64,000 nucleotides of DNA from Neoarius graeffei (Eukaryota > Chordata > Actinopteri > Siluriformes > Ariidae). Of this stretch, positions 48,360 through 58,657 are shown piece by piece; the stretch's first letter is position 1, and each line of letters begins with the position of its first letter. The translations under genes were made by a program, and so were the position numbers. The notes below the pieces were generated by a model. That model worked only from the letters and a program-made list of their open reading frames with translations, did not search any database and was not told the DNA's origin. The DNA is taken from contig NC_083571.1 of assembly GCF_027579695.1 (NCBI RefSeq), forward strand, positions 47,776,890-47,840,889. The letters are read 5' to 3'.

Positions 48360-51300
48360 CCCCGACATACGTACGGTAATATCGACTCTCTACCTCTATT
48401 CAAATCCAGACTGAAAACTCACTTGTTTCAGTTAGCATATTCACTGTGACTTTTTTACCATCTCTAAATTCTCTGTTTACTTCTCTTTGCTTTTGTCTTG
48501 TTTTACTGTTGTTTTTATTCTTGTTTTTACTGTTTGTATAGTGTCCTTGAGTGTTTTGAAAGGCGCTTCTAAATAAAATGCATTATTATTATTACATTTG
48601 AAAGACAAATATCGTACTTTTCACTCCACTACATTTCTGTCAAGGTCCTCATTACTATGAAGCAGCTTTGAAAGTGGATGGTTTTCTTTTCTAAAATGTG
48701 ATAGGCTGTCTCAGTGCAAAAAACAATCAGTAATCACTAGGGTCAGGTCATGTCCATAGACTGTATAAAATCAAGTTCGGATATTTCTCCGCAGCGTTAT
48801 TTAACACGATCAGTTGATGGCAGAATGGAAGGAGGCGGTTCTTCTGTGGAATGCACGCACCCAGGGCCCATGAACCCATGTTTCAGTTTTCTGAAAGGAA
48901 TAAAGATTAGCTTCGTTTTAAATGTTTGCTTTGTTTGCCGAAAACAAACCACATCACGGCCTACAAAAACTCATCATCCAACCTGCGGAAGCATACTGAG
49001 GTATATAAACATTTTATTCCAAGAGAAAGCTTGTAATGAAGTTGTCTGTGCTTTTAGAGCTAGCGATAACGTTACAATAGCTATGCAGTCTGGTTCGTCA
49101 AATGACTTTCTATGGATTTTCCCGCCAAGTTGCCGTAGCCTTGTCCACGGCTAACGTTTACACATAGCTAGTTAACTTGGGCACTGTTAGTTAGCATGTA
49201 AAAATGGAGTTACGCTAACATGAATAACGTTAACTTATCTGAAGTCTTTTCAGAAATCTGTTTTAGCATAATCTTGCCAAATAAAGGTAATGTAGAAATC
49301 TTTCTTTTCTAGTATGGGTGGCACGGTGGTGTAGTGGTTAGCACTGTCTCCTCACAGCAAGAAGGTTCCGGGTTCAAACCCCGTGGCCGGCGGGGGCCTT
49401 TCTGTGTGGAGTTTGCGTGGGTTTCCTCCGGGTGCTCCGGTTTCCCCCACAGTCCAAAGACATGCGGTTAGGTTGACGTGGGCTGAGGTGCCCTTGAGCA
49501 AGGTACCTGACCCCTGACTGCTCCCTGGGCGCTCTGGTGTGGCTGCCCACTGCTCTAGGTGTGTGTTCACTGCTTCAGATGGATTAAATGCAGAGGATGA
49601 ATTTCACTGTGCTTGAAGTGTGCATGTGACGAATAAAGGTTTCTTCTTCTTCTAGTAGCATTAGCTACCCAATATTATTTTGAATTTGAAAAGAGTTTGC
49701 TAGCATGTCGGGTGTAGTTTCACTGACTAGCTAGCTTAACGTTAAACCACCATGATGGCATAGCATGCGTTCATTTTGTAAATCCAGTCGGTGGCTTCAG
49801 AGGCATTTGGTTTTGTAAGTGTTGTGGCAATAATACAACGATGCATTGACAGAAAATGTACTTTTAAGACTCAAGTATTTTTAAAAGCAAGTACTTCAGT
49901 ACTTAAAGGACCCATGGCATGGTGGTTTGTTGATGCTTTAAACAGGCTCATGGAGGTTTCCGGATGTTATATCCGCAGCCTTTCTCGAAATGAACCCTCG
50001 GCACGTAGATATAGCCTCCTGGGAGAAAGCCCCATTTCAGCCCTTTTCCCAGTGCGTCGTTTTGCTAATGAGAAGCATGGAGGCAGGGAAGGGTAGAGGG
50101 TGGGGGCGGGCCATGGGGGGAGGGGCTTGACCAAGCTGCGGGCATGCTACCTGTGTGTGAACAGTAGCAATGGCAGGTCAAGCAACAGTCCAAGCTTTCG
50201 CTTTTGACCCGGAGTCCGACCCTGGTTTTGTAGCGCAGAGTACCTGGCTAACTGCAGGAAGCGGTTAGCTGCACAGCTAATGTAGCCATTGCATGGCTAA
50301 CGCACCGATTTTAAAACACGGCAAAACGACTTAACAGTTATACACTTACTTGTTCGGTGTTTGTGGCTGATGCGGCAGGGATGCTTGGTACGGACCCAGG
50401 CTTCAGTGACAGTTGATGTGCAAAACCTGCCCTGTACTGTCCCAAGTTGTGGAAACATTTCATCAGGAAAATGCTTCCGACAAACATACACCGTCTTAGG
50501 TAGACTCGACGGCGTATTATTGGAGTAAATAAAATTAAGCCACTGCGTCTTCAGGGGCTCTCCCGTCGGCAGTAAAAACAGACTCCTTTCTGTGTTGTCA
50601 CATCCATGTACAGCGCAATTTCCATGTTTCGCTCGCTTAGGTGGTGCTATGTTGTTGTGTCCTCTATGGTCTCCTCGCTACAAAATTGAAGTGATGTATC
50701 TATGGTGGCAACTTTTGAGCTGGGTGGGCAATCCATACAGTGGGTGGGAATCCAGAGGGGGGGGCGTGGGGATCATCTTCCTTGCTGACGTAGTAAAGGG
50801 AAGAGCCTATCAACGCGCCATTTTGACGCGCCATTCTCAAATGTTGACAAAGGGTGGGCATAGTTTGGTTTACACATTATGACATTTCTAGCCACTGGGG
50901 TGACTTAAGAAGGTCAGAGGAACTCATTTTAATGTTAAAAAATCTCAAAGTGAAAATTTCATGTCATGGGACCTTTTAAGTAAAAATTTGACTGGACAAC
51001 TTTCACTTGTATCGGAGTAACATTTAACTAGTGGGATCTGATTGATTTAAGTAATGAAGTTGGGGACTTTGTCCACCTCTGGCCAATAGAGCGCAGTTGT
51101 GCAGGACCCAGATACAAAGCGAATGTCTTCACTGACCAATCAGAATCTAGTATTCAAATGAGCCGCATCAAAATTAAGTGATGTCACATAAGCAGGAGTG
51201 CTGTTCTACCGAGTATCAGCACAGCTCTGATTTGACAGGTACTGTGTACAGCTCGTCTCGTATCTCCATTGCCATTTGACCTCAAATTTGCAACCAGATG

Positions 51301-54300
51301 GCACCAGTGTGTGTGTGTTTTTTGGCAAGCTGCCATTTCCTGCCTGCACTGGGTTGTTGTTTTTTTTTTTTTAATTATATATATTTGCAGTTCATGTGAA
51401 ATTTACTTACCACAGCAAGGTTGTGTGAATGTGATTTTAATATCAAGTAATTGACATTTCAGACACAAGATGGTCAAATATTTTGTTTTAATTTTGCTCC
51501 AGCAATGAAAATCCTTCCGAAAGTAGACTCAGCTGGACAGTGTTGCTATGCAATGCACAGAGTGAAGTGGAGTAAAGGTTTCAATGGAACAAACTATTGC
51601 TATAATTGTTTGGTTTTTTTTATGTAGCAGACACGGACAAGTGGAGTCATCCAGTGAAACGTCCCAGTGCTGTTATACTAACCATCAGCACCCTTTGAAC
51701 AACATTCTGGTCTACTATTAGTAGACGAGAACGAACGATTGTGTCAGTATGGAATAAAACGCAATAAAGGCATGCTGAAAATACTCCCCAGTGAGCGGTG
51801 CGATGCAGCCTGATGCAAACCCATTATAGAAAATGAATTACCATGTTCAGATTTGAATTCAACAACTACTACTGCTACTTCTTTCGGCTTGGTCCTCTCT
51901 CACGTCGGCACATTTCAGTTCTGTTTGACGTTTTGGTAGTCATGGTTGTTTTGATGGCAGGCCAGATGAGCTGCTCCGTCCTTGACGTTCTGGTTCCTCT
52001 ATTCTGATGTTTGTTGTGAATGTTAACCGAAGCTCTTGACCTGTATCTGCGTGGTTTTTATGCGTTGTGCTGCTGCAATATGATTTGCTGAACAGATAAT
52101 TGCAGGAACGTGTACAGGAGTTGCTATTAAAGTGGCTGGTGAGCGTGTGTCCGTTCACAGGACTGTTGTTGCAGTACACGATTATTTATTCACAATAGTA
52201 CAACCAGAGAATGATGCCAGGCTTGTAGGACTCGAGTCCGACTCATGACTTGACTTGGACTTGAGCACTGATGACTCGGACTCGTGCGTTAACTGCATTC
52301 GGACTTGGATTTTTTTATTTTATTTTATTTTTGTAACATGCCATAATAATTTGGCATAAGGGTTGTTTTACAATCAGGGTACGTAAGCTAAAAATCACAT
52401 TTAACACTTATCTTCAATATCAAAAGGCTTGACTAAATAAACTTTGGTTGTTTATTGTAGCCCTGTGAGAGCTCTATTTACCATGCAAAAAAAATTTGGT
52501 GATACCGTTATTTTTGGTGAATGTATGGCAATATATGTCATATTTAGCAAAATCACTCGTGTCATTTAGAAAAAGTGCTTTTTTGACTACAGGTAGCTCC
52601 AAAAGGGATGCACTTAAATCATTCTTTATACCATAAAACACATATTTGGTTCCATATCATTGGAAACATAGTTAAGTTTTAATGTTGAATGCCAGTAAGT
52701 TTTCAGACTATTTTGATCAAATTAGTATGTAATTGTGTCAAAAAAATGTCCTCTCTGAGACAGCTAGTTTTTCAATATAAAATAACATATCTAAAATGAT
52801 TATTTTCATCCTAAAATGTGGTCAAGATATTGGGACATAAATATTAGAGACAACTAACACAAAGCTTACAGCCTTATATTTAAAAGCACTATGGAAGTAG
52901 TGGATTCTGAATTGTCAAAAAAAAGTCCTCTCCGAGAATCACTTCATTTGTTTCTCCCATCTTATAGCAGATTGCACAAAACTACCATACACACACGTCA
53001 AAAAATGACCTGAAATCTGTTCTTTAACTTGTCCTTCACTTAAAAACTGGTACAAGAACCAGTTTGAATCAATTTGAATTTTGGACCCCTGTGACACAAA
53101 CTTTGTACCCTGATTGTAAAACAACCCATAAAATATTTATATCTACATTAATGTTTATACTAATTTCTTGCAAGAGAATGCACATTCACCTGTTCATACG
53201 TCATGTTCAGGAACAAACTAATGTTAATGGCGCGAAAATGCCTGGAGAGAAGCCCCTAGGATTGTCCGCTTTGCTTATACAGACTTCTCGTGCAGTGGGA
53301 AAAACGCAGTGCTGTGTGTTCCATATGTAGAAGAACTATCGAGGAGACAACGGGGACAACCTCAAACTTCAATCGGCATTTGGCAAGACTTCACCCAGAG
53401 AAGGAAGTGACACGCTATGTTCATTGCTCTGTTGATAGTGGGCGGGGCTTGCTGAGCGATGAACAAGCTTTTTATCTGTAGTCTATTCACTAAAATGGGG
53501 CAGTCGAGCAGTAACGTTAGTCCAACACAGCAGCAGAGACGCTCTCACATAAAGGCAGTAACAGCCACCGTCAATTTGGTGCAGTTGGAGTCTTGTTCTC
53601 AGAATCAAACACTGGGGACTCGATACTGGACTCGGACTCGACTAGAACACTGAATGATGCAACTCAATATTGGGGGGGAAAAAAAATCTCTGCTCTCTCT
53701 GTGGAACAAACTACAATTTTAAAGCACACACACAGATCAATGCACACGTTTGTATTGCATTATAAGGTGTTGAAATGTCAGAAAGGGTCAGGAAAATTGG
53801 TTTATTGATCTTAAGCTCTGGGCAGCGTTTACACATCGGTAATTAACAATTTGTGACCTTCGGATTGTCCCGGTTCTGTCTGCTTTTATATATAAACTCA
53901 GGTAGATCCTTTTAATTTTAATGTCAGAAATTGCGGAAATCCATATTCTTTAAAAAAAAAAAAAAAAGGTACTTGCAAGGCATACAAACATATAAAAATC
54001 TTTTTGGAAATGAACAGGAAGTGTCCATCAAAAGCAGCTACATGTGTAAACTAACAACACGATGATAAAAGGTTGGCAGCAGTTCTGATGTGTTTAATTT
54101 CTGCATGTCTAATTCTAAAGGGTGTTTTGTTTTGTTTTTTTTAAATCACTGATTGCTTTAGTCGTGTTTTTGCGACTTCTAGCTGTAAACCAATTTTTAA
54201 CATTCATTTCTATATTTTTTGTTTTGTTTTTTTCCAGAGAAAGGAGTGATATTTGGTGCACCATTAACTGAGGAGGGCATTGCTCAAATTTACCAGCTTA

Positions 54301-56393
54301 TAGAGTACCTTGGAAAAAGTAAGAAGTTGTCCTGTTTTCTCGTAGCTTGCACTAAAGCAAGTTTATTTATTTTTCTATTATTATTTTTTAAAGTATGTTT
54401 CTGTGCACATTTGTTGCCAGATTGATAAGGTGATGATAGATAAAAAGTACACTTATCCATGTCTTCTGATTTGTTTCTGTCTAATCTCACTTTTGATACT
54501 TCATAAAGTGAAAATTGAATGTGTTTCAGCGTCCGGTTTTTCTGAAAGTAATCTGCGACAGCATCACCGGAGGGAATTTCTTCACCTTAAATGGCCAACA
54601 AAAAAAATAATCAAGGCCTGAATGGGAAGGCAAGTGAATAATTTATTCTCAAGTACTTGTCTCTTTCCTTTATCTGTCAGACCTGCATGTGGAGGGCCTG
54701 TTCCGGGTGCCAGGAAACAGCATCAGACAGCAGGCGCTGAGGGAGATACTCAACAGTGGTGCAGATGTCGACCTGGACACAGGGGATTACCACCCGCACG
54801 ACGTGGCCACACTGCTAAAGGCCTTCCTGGGGGAGCTGCCTGAGCCTCTGCTGACTCATCGCCATTATCATGCACATCTCAAAATAGCCGGTACTCCCTT
54901 ACGGGATGGTTTACCTCAGGGCTCTGAGGGGTGACAGATATTTGTGGGCACTGGGAATTTCCATGGTTCTCAAAGTGGGATTCAGGGACCTCCGGAAGTC
55001 TCTGATTATTCAGTTTTGTTACAGTGCTGGAAATGCCATCCAGCCGTCATTCTTATAATCATCATCGAGTTCCTGTAGCTTGTTTGGTTCGTGACTGGAT
55101 TTACTCCAAACCTCAACAACTAGGCCTATAAATAATGTCAACTTGGACCTAATGTGCTTAGTTGGTGGAAAGTTCAGGAATAAAATGCTCCATCGCTCAA
55201 ATAAGTAGCCAGAATTTAAGTCCAAGTCAAGTCACGAATCCTTAAATTTAGGGCATGAGTCGGACTCGAGTCCAGGCTTTACTGAGCGTATATACGACAG
55301 AGGAAATGCAGCGTGACTTTTGACACATCTAAGCAAAGTATAAAAATCTTTTTTTTTTTTTTAAAGCATTTCCTGATAATGTCACACTAGCAAGCTGCCT
55401 TGCATTACTTCAGCATTCTTACGAGTGGTGCAGGTGCAAATGGGGGAAGAAAAGCCATTGGAAGTATGTCGTTCTCAAGCCCCCCCCCAGTAGTAGTTCC
55501 TCTCGGAACTGTTTGGTCCAAAAGCACCGATCGTTAAAGCGCCCCCTGGCCGCAAAAATTTTGCGAACCCTGCTTTAGAGAATAGAGATGTGGTGATAAA
55601 CTAGAATTCTAGCATATTATAATCTGAAATAGGAAAATTGTGCTATTCCTCGGTGACATTATTTATGAATGGCACATTATGTACAGCTCTTCTCTGCCGC
55701 AAAGGTTATTTTTTTTTTTTTTTAACCCATATACTCCTCAGTTTCGTCTGGGGCCTAAGTTCATTTTAAAATGTGCTGTTTTTCTAACCAAATAACGTAA
55801 CTGCATGAGGAACTGCAATAGCTGCCTAATCAAGTTCTCGTGTCAGTTCATACCTAAATAATGTGCAACCCCAATTCCAAAAAGGTTGGGATGCTGTGTA
55901 AATTGTAAATTAAAAACCGAATGCAATAATTTGCAAATCTTGGAAACCCTAGATTTCATTGAAAATAGTACAAATGTTGAAACAGTATTATTATTATTAT
56001 TTTTTTTTTTTTAAAATAACTGCTCATTTTGAATTCGATGTCAGTAACATGTTTCAAACAAGTTGGGACAGGGGCATGTTTACCACTGTGCTGGATCACC
56101 TCTACTTTTAACAACGCTCTGTAAACGTTTGGGAACTGAGGAGACCAATAGCTGTAGTTTTGAAAGAGAAATGTTGTCCCATTCTTGCCTAATATCCAAT
56201 TTCAGTTGTTCAACTGTATTTTGCGCTTCATAATGCACCAGATGTTTTAAATGGAAGACAGGTCTGGACTGCAGGCAGGCCAGTTTAGCACCTGGACTCT
56301 TACTCCAAAGCCAAGCGGTTTGGCATTGTCTTGATGAAAGAAGGAAGGCCTTCCTTGAAAAAGATTTCGTCTGGATGGCAGCATATTGTTCTG

Positions 56394-56434
<41 letters not shown>

Positions 56435-58614
56435 ATTTAATGATGCCTTCCCAGATGTCCAAAGTACCCATGTCATGTGCACTAATGCACCATCACAGAT
56501 GCTGGCTTTTGAACTGTGCATTGATGCCAAGCTGGATGGTCTGTGTCCTCTCTAGCAAATTATTGCATTCTGGTTTTTTATTTGCAGTTTACAGTATCCC
56601 AGCTTTTTTTGGAATTGGGGTTGTCCATCAAGGACAAAATGAAATTCCAGGACAAACAAGCGAAACTGATCAAGATGAGTAAAACATAGTGTATTATGCT
56701 TGAATTAAAGGTGTTTCCTGTGTTCTGCAGAGATTACGCTGTTCGACGAGAGAGGCAACAAGACGTCCATGCCGAACAAGGAGCGCCAGCTCGAAGCGCT
56801 GCAACTTCTCTTCATGCTGCTGCCTTCCGCCAACCGCAGCCTCCTCAAACTGCTGTTGGACCTGCTCTATCAGACCGCCAAGCATCAAGACAAAAACAAA
56901 ATGTCCGCCTTCAACCTAGCGCTCATGTTTGCCCCCCATATTATCTGGCCCAAAAATGTAAGTCTGAGTCCCTGCGTTTTATTTTCTTATTGTGCGCTGC
57001 AGCCGTCTCAAAATTTGTTTGTATGCAGGTGACTGCAAATGATCTGCAAGACAATCTGAATAAGCTGAACACCGGCATTGCGTTTCTTATTAAGCACTCG
57101 CAGAAGCTGTTCCGGGTAAGAACTTGGAAGCTTAATTAGTTTGTCTTCATGAGAAGGTTTCTGGGGGTATGGCTACCCAAAGCCAGTTCATTTTAGAAGT
57201 CCTTCTATATGTCCTCTAATTTGTTGCTCATGAGCATGCATCTTAATTATTTATTCGGTGTTTTTCAAGGCACCAACGTACATCAAAGATCACGCACGGA
57301 TGCTGTTCGCTGGCTCAGAAACTCCTCAATCAAAGGTTATAATTATTCATGCATGCACTTTAATTCTCCAGTGTTGGTTTGATGTCATAGGGCTCATTAA
57401 CGCCTTGCGCCGACGACTTTTTTTTTTTTTTAAGATGGTAATTTCTTTTTCATCTTCATACCCAAACATAATTAGAACTTTTGTTCTTGAGCTGGTCAAA
57501 TGAAAAAGGTTCAGTCAATATTTGAATGTTCATGTATGTGGGGAAAAATTTGCATATAAATTACATTTGTCTTTCATTCCAGTGTAGTAAAGCACTGACC
57601 CCCATCTGTGAAGCAACCTCATAGTTGTCGCGTGCATCTTTTAATACACAATGGCTCGCTGTCAAGAAAGTGACCGGAATCTAAATGGCTTGAAACATGT
57701 TGCTTTAGGATGACCTGGAGCTGTGCACTGGAGCTGGTGTTCGAGGCCTGGCCTCCAAGAGAAGCAGTGAAGAGGATGGCAGCAGTAGCCAGCAACACAC
57801 ACAGGATGCTCTGCGTGAGCTTTTCCAGCATGTCAGCAACATGCCTGAATCGACAAAGAAGAAGAAACTCATTCGACAGGTAACGCATTGCTTTCCACAC
57901 TCGCACTGAACTTTGTGTATCTGTTCTGGAGAAGGTTTTTTTTTTTTTTTTCAGCATTGTCTTCAAAACGACACTACCATACAGTATTCCCCACTACATC
58001 AGATAGTAAAGGAGCACTCTAGTGTTCCATCTAACCTAATGGCTAGAGATGTGATGATTAACCAATCCCCGATCTGTCGATCCATTTCAATCCGCGATTC
58101 AAAAATCGATTAAAATTTAACGAATCACGATTCACGAACAATACCTAATTTCATCCCAAGATGCATAATTTTCGACAATAAATTTCGACAAACGGCATAA
58201 TTTTGATATTTAAAAATTCGATTCGGTATCCGGAGCCGTATATGGGCGCAGCCATGTTTGTGGTTGCTATAGCAATCTCGTGAGATCACGCATTGCTTTG
58301 TGAACAACATGGCGGACGACTCGGAATTCCTGAAGCCACCGGCTTTTAAAAGCTCAGTTTGGCGGCATTTCTTACAATCTTGGTGCCTTCTGTAATCTCT
58401 GGACAATGAATGTTGTGTCTCAAGAGGTGGTTTTCACTTTAACACAAAGTGACCTGTATTTTTGTGTTTTAAAAGATTGAGAAAAAAAGTCATGAAGTTT
58501 TCATTGCCTTTTTTTGTTTGTTTTGCGGTTTGAAAATTAAAACGCGCCAAAAATGACTGAACTGTCATACAGTCGGAGTGACTGGAGTCTGAATAAAAAC
58601 TACAAAGGCAACAC

Positions 58615-58657
<43 letters not shown>

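Larger units (their letters stand above)
47294..51081. mobile_element. hAT element with exact 8-bp duplication, host of three nested insertions
   Basis: The ends CAGAGGTGGACAGTAAC… and …TTTGTCCACCTCTG lie between GCCAATAG at 47286-47293 and 51082-51089. Inside are an L2 LINE fragment, a SINE and a TTAA-target element. The element's own sequence (ACTTTAACTTCACTACAT…) resumes after each. Confidence 0.88.
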
